A DNA stretch of 64,000 nt, taken from assembly GCA_034436155.1 (NCBI GenBank), contig DAOTVP010000069.1, forward strand, positions 1 to 64,000. Reading direction: 5' to 3'. The position numbers were made by a program, and so were the translations under genes. Below, one piece after another: positions 42,501 to 49,209 of this stretch (positions within the stretch are counted from its first letter, which is position 1; each line of letters begins with the position of its first letter). Under the pieces are notes generated by a model. It was not told the origin of the DNA and ran no database searches. It saw only the letters and a program-made list of their open reading frames with translations. This DNA is from GCA-2794515 sp034436155. Lineage in GTDB: Bacteria; Chloroflexota; Anaerolineae; Aggregatilineales; Phototrophicaceae.

Positions 42501-43993
42501 TTGGTGGTCAATAGGCGCGTATCGGCGGCGGTGAGAATATCGACCAATTCTTCGACTGCCTCGCGTGGGACATCCCGAAAGGTGAGATCGGCGCGGTCTA
42601 CACGGCGACGTGTCGCCTCGCCCGTTTCGCTCACTTCGATGAGTCGCAACAACACACGGCGCATAATCGCTTGTTGAGCGGCATTAAGTTCGTTATAAAT
42701 ATCTTCGGCATGACGCGCCAAAGCCCGTTGTACCCCGCCAATCTCATCATAGGCTTTGGCGGTGAGTTTAATCCCGTCACGGCGCATATATAATTCTTTG
42801 AGGGCATATTGCAACAATGGCAACGACCCCGGTTGGCGCACCACATCATCCAAAATGCGTTGTGCAAGGCTGGGGGGATCATACGTCAGACCAACCGCAC
42901 GAGCGGGACCTTCGATGGCGCGGAGCAATTCGGCGGGGGTCATCTCGGTGGCGATGACCATATTTTCTTGCTCGAATAATTCGGCTAACATCGGATACCG
43001 ACTGAGCCGATCGAAAAAATCGGCTCGCATGGTGATGATCACACTGACGCGCCCGTTTTTATGCGTCACGGCGCTATTCAATAGGCGGATGAAAATCTCG
43101 CGGTCTGCCTCGCCTGTGCGCGTGAACAATTCTTCAAATTGGTCGATGACCATCAATATTTTGGCATCGGGCGGGGCATCGGCGAGGATGCGATTCACGA
43201 ATGGCTCTAAATAATCGCTCGATTCGTTGAATAATTTCGCCAATTTGTCGGCATCTTGCCCTTCAATGAGGGGCGCAAGGCGTTGCGCTAACGCCTCTAT
43301 CGGATTTTGACCAGGGGTGAATAACACAATGCGCCATGTATCGCCACCGCGCAATTTTCCGCCCCGCACAGCAGGCAATACCCCCGCCCGCACCAGCGAA
43401 CTCTTTCCGCTACCACTCGCGCCGACCACCGCCAAAAAGCGCACAGGGCGGTCTTGGCGAAGCCGATGCAAGCATTTATCGATCATCGTCTCGCGCCCAA
43501 AGAAAAATGCCGAATCGGTTTGCTGAAACGCTTCGAGACCCTTAAACGGGTTGGGAATGTTGTTGGGATCGACCGAATCATAAATGCCGATGCGCCGTTT
43601 GCCCGGTATGGCGCGGAGCAATTCGGGAAAGGCTTCTTCATACCGTCCTTCAAAATTGATGAAATGCAAGTTTTGTAACCAATTGAGCGATTCGATGGTT
43701 TCGAGTTCACGTTGGGCATTCACCGCCATGACGGGGATGATGAATTTTTCTTGTTGACGGGCGGTCAGCACTTCGCGCTGTACCCACTCACTTTTGACGG
43801 CATCGGGCGAGAGGCACACCACCACAATCTGCGAGCGTTCTATCCCCCGAAAAATTTCGTCCTGCCATTGCTCACCTCCATGAATTTGGCGGAAATCTAT
43901 CCATACTTCCATGCCTGCATCACCTAAATCGCGGGCGATACGTTCTGCGAATACTTTGTTACGGCGAGAATATGATACAAATACGCGGTTCAT
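39563..43993 (-). CDS. TIR-STAND-WD40-SH3 protein
   Basis: A 1476-residue protein. Residues 1-130 are a TIR domain (RVFVSYSRRNKVFAERIA, EVWIDF, SEWVQREV with Glu74 at the usual catalytic place). Residues ~150-560 form a STAND-type ATPase: NPFKGLEAFQQTDSAFFFGR, Walker A GASGSGKSS (191-199) and Walker B MVIDQFEE (~281-288). A membrane segment (~621-645, FLIVGLFASLILSIIAVGA) and a charged coiled coil follow. Fourteen WD40 repeats (~730-1335) make two seven-bladed propellers. The C-terminus is an SH3-like domain (~1410-1476, NSTLRLRETPSLSGNI). Such STAND proteins sense a trigger with the propellers and activate the TIR. The helix would place TIR and WD40 on opposite sides of the membrane if it spans it. 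Two response regulators lie upstream on the same strand. Confidence 0.9.
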   Translation of the reverse strand: MNRVFVSYSRRNKVFAERIARDLGDAGMEVWIDFRQIHGGEQWQDEIFRGIERSQIVVVCLSPDAVKSEWVQREVLTARQQEKFIIPVMAVNAQRELETIESLNWLQNLHFINFEGRYEEAFPELLRAIPGKRRIGIYDSVDPNNIPNPFKGLEAFQQTDSAFFFGRETMIDKCLHRLRQDRPVRFLAVVGASGSGKSSLVRAGVLPAVRGGKLRGGDTWRIVLFTPGQNPIEALAQRLAPLIEGQDADKLAKLFNESSDYLEPFVNRILADAPPDAKILMVIDQFEELFTRTGEADREIFIRLLNSAVTHKNGRVSVIITMRADFFDRLSRYPMLAELFEQENMVIATEMTPAELLRAIEGPARAVGLTYDPPSLAQRILDDVVRQPGSLPLLQYALKELYMRRDGIKLTAKAYDEIGGVQRALARHAEDIYNELNAAQQAIMRRVLLRLIEVSETGEATRRRVDRADLTFRDVPREAVEELVDILTAADTRLLTTNFQIRPNSAQSAPTILVEIGHEALIREWERFRGWVADNKENLRLSSEILQSATDWASAKRDKAYLLTGNRLIRAEIWLDEADANALQREFIQASIKENEERERLERERLERELELRRRSQNRLRIALSFLIVGLFASLILSIIAVGAQARAFEAQEQAKQALRDEQEARAIAVTNELRARSLALASNAGRALSDNLNELALLLAVSANEIVDSLPQAQRVLAEVAYAPGTRLLFDLQGVPILSLDISPDGSLLAGGVGNTIMVWDAQTGRIIAQLSGTNQSGHTNRVRALTFSPDGAFIASGGADGRIVIWNVENATQQSRWDAHSDGVNALAFTPNGRFLLSGGEDRQIILWNHLTGELVQNYSGHGGAINSLAFNNDGTLFASGSDDDRIGVWSMSDGFIKFLSGHNGDVVSVAFSPTAASRLLSGSADDTIRLWDVLNNNVTPRIFTQHNDDVNGVAFFPDGREFISVSSDTSMIVWNIETGTVTNSFNDHDASVLSIAVSTDGRMMFSGADNGIGRLWDLTNAEQITVFSGHQSNNALLRNVVGVYGKDDLTVLSGSYDGTLRLWSVATGLTIQEFRGHTDLVLDVAIASDDSSALSGSADNRAIVWDIITGLPKVELIGHSDDVYAVAYLPNNTQAVTGDADGAIILWDVNTGTEIRRFGPKIGKDGVGHDDIVYDVAVSPDGTRLLSASADGNILLWDLNTGALLGEYKGHGTGVRSVAFNSDGTMAVSGADNGSIILWDISDANLSALDRVIRRITGHDLPVMGVAFSPDDKSIASGGLDRRLSVWEVSTGAEIRRYRTGTTASFRSVDFSQNGQSLLTGMSDATLREWRLLLNRDDLLAWTYQNRHIPIPTCSQREQFGLEPLCADGISNITPTPFVPPTSTPAPSLPSVTIGGRVTINTTSNSTLRLRETPSLSGNIITSLEDGVVVDVVAGPITAEGFTWWQIRTSDNLEGWSVESNPSAGVQTLIPIP

Positions 43994-44121
43994 GGCTGGT
44001 TATCCCGTTTGAATTTTTTAACATCATACTCTCATTATAAACCCAAAAATCACAATTACGGCGTATTGCGTGGGGGAATTTAGTAGGATTATTCACGCGA
44101 TGAAAAAATAGGTGTCTTAAA

Positions 44122-44505
44122 TTAGTGGCGTAGCATTTGCTTGACGAGTTCGGTGAGGATACGCGGACTAACGGGTTTAACCAAAATATGGTTTATCCGA
44201 TATTCTTGATAGTGATTTAATTCTAATATGTTGCTACTGGCAGATACCATAATAACAGGGATATATTTTTGGAGTTGGTTAACATAATCTAAAACATATG
44301 TGCCATAACCATCAGGTAATTCAAAATCGAGAACCAGCAAATCGGGTTTATGCTGTTCAATGGCACGGATAGCATCTTGAACACTGATAACACTATGACA
44401 AGTGTATCCGTGAGAGGCTAAATTTTTGCAAAATAATTTATTGATGGGCAAATTGTCTTCTACAACTAAAACCGTATTGTTACGCATCATGGCAACCATA
44501 TCCAT
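44122..44505 (-). CDS. Single-domain response regulator
   Basis: A 127-residue receiver domain with no output domain. VLVVEDNLPINKLFCKNL gives the acidic pocket, LLVLDFELPDGYG the phospho-accepting Asp, VIMVSAS the Ser/Thr switch and ILVKPVS the Lys. It should pass a phosphoryl signal to a partner. It resembles the gene at 44734-45129 throughout, and both have the rare FELPDGYGT variant after the Asp. The TIR-STAND gene starts 128 bases downstream. No histidine kinase is in the window. The gap 44506-44733 has no gene. Confidence 0.88.
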   Translation of the reverse strand: MDMVAMMRNNTVLVVEDNLPINKLFCKNLASHGYTCHSVISVQDAIRAIEQHKPDLLVLDFELPDGYGTYVLDYVNQLQKYIPVIMVSASSNILELNHYQEYRINHILVKPVSPRILTELVKQMLRH

Positions 44506-44733
44506 TCGTTATGTATATCTCAATATGTATATTTGGATATTAACCCATAAATAAGGATAGATTTTTATGATAGTTGATAGTGTTCTTTATGACAAACTAT
44601 CCACAATATATTTTATGAATTATAACATTATTTAGACTAATATAATATTAGAGACGGGATTCACATCATGAGTTACTCGCATTTTGGGATGAGTAACTCA
44701 TGAAAACTCGTGAATAGAGAGCGTGATGCGGTA

Positions 44734-45129
44734 TCAATATACGATAGAGGCGAGGGTGCGCTCGACCAATTCGGATAGATAACTGGGGCTGATGGGCTTC
44801 ACCAGAATGTCGTTAATCTGGTAATTGGTATGGCGCAAGGTGAAGGCGTGCGGACTAGCAGACACAACGATCGTTGGGATGTATAAGCCCGCCTTTTGCA
44901 TCGCATCTAAAATGCGCGTACCATAGCCATCGGGCAATTCAAAATCGAGCAGTAGCAAATGGGGCGGATGTGTGAAAATAATTTGAAGCGCATCCTCGAC
45001 ATTGGTCACGCCCGAACACACATACCCCAACGATGATAAATGCCGACAAAACAACCGATTAATCGGTTCGTTGTCTTCGACAACCAAGATATGATAGCTT
45101 TCTATGATTTCTGGTATCTCTATTTGCAT
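44734..45129 (-). CDS. Single-domain response regulator, paralog
   Basis: About 131 residues, a receiver domain alone. Key positions are HILVVEDNEPINRLFCRHL, LLLLDFELPDGYGTRI with the phospho-Asp, TIVVSAS and ILVKPIS. The start ATG 45129 is chosen because AGAGGA then sits about ten bases upstream; the longer frame to 45156 has none. It is a tandem paralog of the next gene. Standalone receivers of this sort often carry signals between kinases and non-DNA targets. Confidence 0.87.
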   Translation of the reverse strand: MQIEIPEIIESYHILVVEDNEPINRLFCRHLSSLGYVCSGVTNVEDALQIIFTHPPHLLLLDFELPDGYGTRILDAMQKAGLYIPTIVVSASPHAFTLRHTNYQINDILVKPISPSYLSELVERTLASIVY

Positions 45130-45358
45130 GATGAGCATCCTCTTCATCACATACAACCTCTATTATCATGCCAAATGTGTTTAAGAAATATTCAAATAAT
45201 CAATAAGGTTTGGATGTAAAATTTTGGTCATAACTACCAAGAATTTACCCATTTATGAGTAAAAGATGAACACAAGGATGGTTGCTCATAGGCGCTAGGC
45301 GTAAGCAGAATTATAATGACCACGATATTTTTGGCACAATCTGAAGGACAGACCCATC

Positions 45359-47248
45359 ATGATTTTACTCGTCCTCTTTGTTGTTGGCGCAGTGGTGTTG
45401 GGCGCTGGGGCAATGCTCTCCCCTGCCATTCCAACAAGGCAACCGCGCATCGCGTTGGCAGGCACATTGGCGTTGGCGCTGATTATCGGCGGGACATTAT
45501 TTTATGCCTCGCTGTTTGGTTGGGATACCCTGGTCATCGATTATCTGCTCTTCGCGCTGGTGGTGATGATATTTTTGGGTGGGACGCTCTCCGTGGGGCA
45601 ATCGCGGGCAGAAAAACAGGGCTATGTGTTAGAGGATGCCGATCAAGGGTGGACGGGTCCGCAAGACCTCGCATTTTTCGCGCTGGTGGGATTCATCTTT
45701 TCAATTCCGAGCATCATTTTGCTCATCCCATTTGGCAGTGTGGCACAGGGCTACGGTTATGTGGCGCTCACAACACAAATCGGCAACAGCCTGAACAGTT
45801 TTGCGCCATTTCAGCCCGATATGCACTATGTCTATTCCAACGGATTCACGGCGCTGACCGCGTATCTGGCAGAGCAACTGAATCAGGGAATTCATACCAC
45901 GCAATTCGGCGTAGCGGCGGTGTTGGGCTTATTGAACGTCTGGCTGGCGTATGATTTTGGCGCAGAAATTCGCTCTAAAGGCATGGGTCGGGCGATGGGC
46001 TTGGCGATGGTGGTCGGTCTGAGCCTGTTCGGGTTGATGATAGAGGGTCAATTTGTATGGATGTTGGGCATCGCCTTCATCCAAGCCTTTCTGATTTTTA
46101 TGTGGCGCTATCAAAAGTATCAATATCCCGTGGATGCCTTTTTTGCGGGGTTGATGATGGGGGCGACATTGGTGGCACATCACCAGTCGTTCATCGTCTT
46201 GTTACTCGGATACATCCCCTATTTATTCACCGTGTGGTTGAGCGATACCCGTCCATCAGGTCGCACATGGTTGGTGATGGCGCTCATCATCCCGCTCATC
46301 GCGCTGGTTGCGACTGCCCCGTGGCTCATCAAAACCTTGCCGATTTTATCCGAAGGATTAAACGCGGGGATCGGCTCACCATTTGCGCGTTCCACCGAAA
46401 ATATGCTGGTGATGCTGACCCATCATGGTTGGTGGCTCGCGCCGATGGCATTATATGGCGCATGGCTCGGTTGGCAAAATCGCAATGCGTTGGCGATGTT
46501 GGGCATGGTGTGGGTATTTTTATTGCTCGATTTTTCATCCACAGGTGGAATCGCCGCCATTTTTCCGTTTATAGACCGTTACATCAATCCGCGTGATTTG
46601 GCATGGGGCGGTGTGCTTATCCCATATACGATTTTAGCGGGATATGCCATGATGTGGTTATGGGATGCATATGGCAGAAATCGGATTAAGATGACGTATC
46701 GTACCGCCTACATCATTAACGGCGCGGTGGCGCTGATTTTTGTGGCGCTGATGCTCTTACGCGACCCGTTGCAAAATGTCGTCCAGTCGCTGATTCGCGT
46801 CAGTGATCAATACGCTTCGTATGATGATATTCAGGCGCTCATCTGGATAAAAGAAAATACCCCCGCCGAGACGGTCATTTTGAACTTCCCCACATCGCCA
46901 GAGACCGATTGGACGGCGACCATCGCAGAACGCCGCGCCATCTATTTCCCCATGTTGCCGTATGCGTTTGGTGATGAAGACACGATCGCCACGCAAAAAG
47001 CACTAGAGGCGTTTTGGCGCGATCCTGCCGATGAAGCCAACGCCAATTTATTGCGCGAATATGGGGTAACTCATGTGTTCGTCCCAGAAATCATCGTCAA
47101 TCGAGATAGTTTTGATGCGATGTGGCGGTGGGATAGTCCTATCGCGTGGACATTCAATATGCAATCCCCTGTGGCAGATGCGCCTTATTTAGAACGGGTC
47201 TACGGGGAAGATGACAGCGCACAGGTGTATGTGTTAAAAGATGTGTAA
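45359..47248 (+). CDS. Polytopic membrane protein, GT-C glycosyltransferase-like
   Basis: A 629-residue protein with about a dozen membrane segments (for example ILLVLFVVGAVVLGAGAML, FFALVGFIFSIPSIILLIPF, LVMALIIPLIALVATAPWLI, TAYIINGAVALIFVALMLL), then a soluble C-terminal domain of about 150 residues (DIQALIWIKENTPAETVILN, YGVTHVFVPE). The layout, and an acidic loop after the first helices, fit GT-C-type or mannosyltransferase-like enzymes that use lipid-linked sugars; no catalytic motif is clear, so this is tentative. AAGGAC precedes the ATG. A different frame at 45316-45954 is rejected as a shadow. Confidence 0.7.
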   Translation: MILLVLFVVGAVVLGAGAMLSPAIPTRQPRIALAGTLALALIIGGTLFYASLFGWDTLVIDYLLFALVVMIFLGGTLSVGQSRAEKQGYVLEDADQGWTGPQDLAFFALVGFIFSIPSIILLIPFGSVAQGYGYVALTTQIGNSLNSFAPFQPDMHYVYSNGFTALTAYLAEQLNQGIHTTQFGVAAVLGLLNVWLAYDFGAEIRSKGMGRAMGLAMVVGLSLFGLMIEGQFVWMLGIAFIQAFLIFMWRYQKYQYPVDAFFAGLMMGATLVAHHQSFIVLLLGYIPYLFTVWLSDTRPSGRTWLVMALIIPLIALVATAPWLIKTLPILSEGLNAGIGSPFARSTENMLVMLTHHGWWLAPMALYGAWLGWQNRNALAMLGMVWVFLLLDFSSTGGIAAIFPFIDRYINPRDLAWGGVLIPYTILAGYAMMWLWDAYGRNRIKMTYRTAYIINGAVALIFVALMLLRDPLQNVVQSLIRVSDQYASYDDIQALIWIKENTPAETVILNFPTSPETDWTATIAERRAIYFPMLPYAFGDEDTIATQKALEAFWRDPADEANANLLREYGVTHVFVPEIIVNRDSFDAMWRWDSPIAWTFNMQSPVADAPYLERVYGEDDSAQVYVLKDV

Positions 47249-47260
47249 TTTTTGACTGAA

Positions 47261-47337
47261 GCGGGCGGATGTACACGCCTGACGGCGCTAATCCGCCCGC
47301 CCCTGCACACTTAAAATCGGACGCGCTTCTGTGCGTC
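47261..47337. repeat. Hairpin pair after the membrane protein gene
   Basis: GCGGGCGGAT/ATCCGCCCGC (47261-47270, 47291-47300), a ten-base stem with inner GCC-TGAC-GGC, is the longest outer stem of the family. A short second hairpin GGACGC/GCGTCC (47318-47323, 47332-47337) follows with CACACTTAAAAT in the linker. It begins 12 bases after the stop codon. Confidence 0.7.
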
Positions 47338-47426
47338 CTCTGATAATCATATATTGGCATGGTATTTTATAGATTTTTATAGATTTTACCAATAAAATAT
47401 CTATAATTCGCAATTCAAAGTGCATT

Positions 47427-47455
47427 GTAGGGGCTTGCCACAACAAGCCCCCTAC
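47427..47455. repeat. GTAGGGGC-type palindrome
   Basis: GTAGGGGCTTG (47427-47437) pairs with CAAGCCCCCTAC (47444-47455) with one bulge. It lies 31 bases before the start of the next gene and could affect its 5' leader. Compare 9663-9686 and 61499-61526. Confidence 0.65.
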
Positions 47456-47485
47456 GAACAATAGACAGATTAAAGGAAGACCAAT

Positions 47486-48238
47486 ATGCAATTGACACCC
47501 GCGTTTATTTTATCCATCATCGCCACCATCACCACAGGCGTGTTCTGTTTTATCGTGTTGCGCCGTTGGTACGAAAAACGTCGCCCGCATCTATTGGCAT
47601 GGGGCATCGGCTTATTGATGTACTTCTTGGGGACATTCAGCCAAGTGGTGTTATCACTGACATGGAGTCCGTTCTTTTTCGGCTTATGGTATTGGTCAGG
47701 CGCGTTGATGGTTGCCCCGTGGTTGGGGCAAGGCACAGCCTATTTGCTCATCCGCCGTGGGAGCATCGCCAAAAATATCCAAATGGCGTTGTTGTTGGTG
47801 GCGGTCATGACGTTGCCGTGGGCATTATTTTTCACCCCGATGGACAGTTCTAAGTGGTACGTTGGCGCAGATATGACCGTCATCTTCCGCGACATCATGG
47901 GCGAAGGGCGTGGGATTCGCTTCTTCTCGCCGATTATGAACATCTGGGGGACGGTGTTGCTGGTCGGTGGCGCGTTGTATTCGGCGCGGTTATTCCGCAA
48001 AAAACAAATCATGCGAAATCGTGTGGTCGGCAATTGGCTCATCGCCGCGGGCGGGATTTTACCCGCGTTTGGTGGCGCACTCATCCGCTTGGGCGACCCG
48101 TCATTCAAATATATCGGCGAAATGTTGGGCGCGATTTTAATCTTCATCGGCTTTTGGATTGCCACCAACATCCCCGAAGAGGCGCATATCCCCAAACATA
48201 AACGGGCGCAATCCGACACGGCAACGGAGACGGTATGA
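47486..48238 (+). CDS. Seven-helix membrane protein of unknown function
   Basis: A 250-residue protein with about seven membrane segments, starting FILSIIATITTGVFCFIVL. After the third segment PWLGQGTAYLLIRR is notable, and the tail is polar (KHKRAQSDTATETV). I do not recognise a family. AAAGGAAG is upstream of the ATG. The next gene overlaps by ATGA, so the two membrane proteins are probably made together and may form one complex. Confidence 0.72.
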   Translation: MQLTPAFILSIIATITTGVFCFIVLRRWYEKRRPHLLAWGIGLLMYFLGTFSQVVLSLTWSPFFFGLWYWSGALMVAPWLGQGTAYLLIRRGSIAKNIQMALLLVAVMTLPWALFFTPMDSSKWYVGADMTVIFRDIMGEGRGIRFFSPIMNIWGTVLLVGGALYSARLFRKKQIMRNRVVGNWLIAAGGILPAFGGALIRLGDPSFKYIGEMLGAILIFIGFWIATNIPEEAHIPKHKRAQSDTATETV

Positions 48239-48765
48239 CAACACCTGTTCGTAGTGGTCAAAAACCGACCATCCCGTATTACTATCAAGTCGCGCCATAT
48301 ATCACCATTGGGATAACGGCGTTCACCACATTCCTGTTGTGGATAGCGATTCGGGTGATTGTTCAGCCCGACATCGGGGGGCGCTATGCCGTCATGAAAG
48401 AGGCGCATTGGTATCTGAGCCGTATCGGGTTGGTGATTGCGCTGATGATGTTCGGCATGGGGGTGTACATCGGCTTAATCAAACACCGCGATGTCAGTCA
48501 ATGGTTTCGGGCGGCGACCTATACCATTTTCGCCTTCATGTTGTTACAAGGCGCATTAGGCGGTATCATGTGGTTAATGGGTGGTAGACCGCACGAAGAT
48601 GTTCACCTGATTTACGGGTATGGTGTGGTGCTATCGTTGCCCTTTTTTATTTTTGTCGAGACGACCGCCACCAAGCGCCCCGCCATGGGCAGTTATTTAT
48701 GGGGATTTGCATTGCTGGCGGCGATTATCATCCGCACCATCACGACAGGCGCACCCGCGTCTTAG
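48235..48765 (+). CDS. Small membrane protein coupled to the previous gene
   Basis: A 176-residue protein with four or five membrane segments (ITIGITAFTTFLLWIAIRV, IGLVIALMMFGMGVYIGL, YTIFAFMLLQGALGGIMWL, YGVVLSLPFFIFVET, LWGFALLAAIIIRTIT). Two His in MKEAHWYLSR and HEDVHLIYGYG could bind a cofactor, but no known family is clear. The start is inside the previous stop (ATGA), which supports translational coupling. Confidence 0.7.
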   Translation: MTTPVRSGQKPTIPYYYQVAPYITIGITAFTTFLLWIAIRVIVQPDIGGRYAVMKEAHWYLSRIGLVIALMMFGMGVYIGLIKHRDVSQWFRAATYTIFAFMLLQGALGGIMWLMGGRPHEDVHLIYGYGVVLSLPFFIFVETTATKRPAMGSYLWGFALLAAIIIRTITTGAPAS

Positions 48766-48783
48766 CGAGAGGATCAAGCGCGT

Positions 48784-49044
48784 ATGGATGAAGCACAAAC
48801 AGCCCGCATCAGCGATATTCAAGCCCGTTACAGCCCCAATTTGATGACGAAAGCGCACGTCATCGGCACAGCGATTGGCTATCGGCAACAAGGGGGCGCA
48901 TCCACCGATGAACCCGCGTTGGTCGTGTTAGTCGATACAAAAGTGCCACTCGACCAACTTGCACCAGAGGATGTCATACCCAAACACATTGAGGGTGTGC
49001 CTGTGGATGTGCAATCGGTCGGTGGCATGTTTCGGGCGGGGTGA
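48784..49044 (+). CDS. Small protein like the N-terminal segment of a serine protease family
   Basis: An 86-residue soluble protein. KAHVIGTAIGYRQQG, then DEPALVVLVDTKVPLDQL and VIPKHIEGVPVDVQSVG, resemble the N-terminal region that precedes trypsin-like domains in a group of bacterial proteins. Here the chain ends (MFRAG) before any protease domain. It may be a stand-alone domain or a truncated gene; the DNA after it holds only repeats. It has GAGAGGA upstream and follows the membrane protein gene by 18 bases. Confidence 0.65.
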   Translation: MDEAQTARISDIQARYSPNLMTKAHVIGTAIGYRQQGGASTDEPALVVLVDTKVPLDQLAPEDVIPKHIEGVPVDVQSVGGMFRAG

Positions 49045-49056
49045 GGTATTTTTGAG

Positions 49057-49187
49057 GGCGGATATATCGCATCAAATCATTTTATGGCGGGGATATGCGA
49101 GTCAATAGTCTCTAATCCGCCAATACACACCTAAAAATTGCCATGAAATGTACGGGACGATTAACGCGAAGCGCGTCTATCGTCCCG
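49057..49187. repeat. Paired nested hairpins between convergent genes
   Basis: Plus hairpin GGCGGAT/ATCCGCC (49057-49063, 49115-49121) with an enlarged interior that contains a second GGCGGGGATATGCGA segment; linker with TACAC, CTAAAAA and TGTAC; minus hairpin CGGGACGAT/ATCGTCCCG (49153-49161, 49179-49187) with inner CGCG-AAG-CGCG. It fills most of the gap 49045-49209, so both transcripts end here. Confidence 0.7.
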
Positions 49188-49209
49188 ATTGATGTGAAAA
49201 TACAGCTAT

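Noticed and set aside
45316..45954. A 212-codon plus frame overlapping the start of the membrane protein gene
   Set aside because: It lies in another frame of the 45359-47248 gene, has no ribosome site and gives a Arg/Gly/His-rich peptide typical of a shadow frame.
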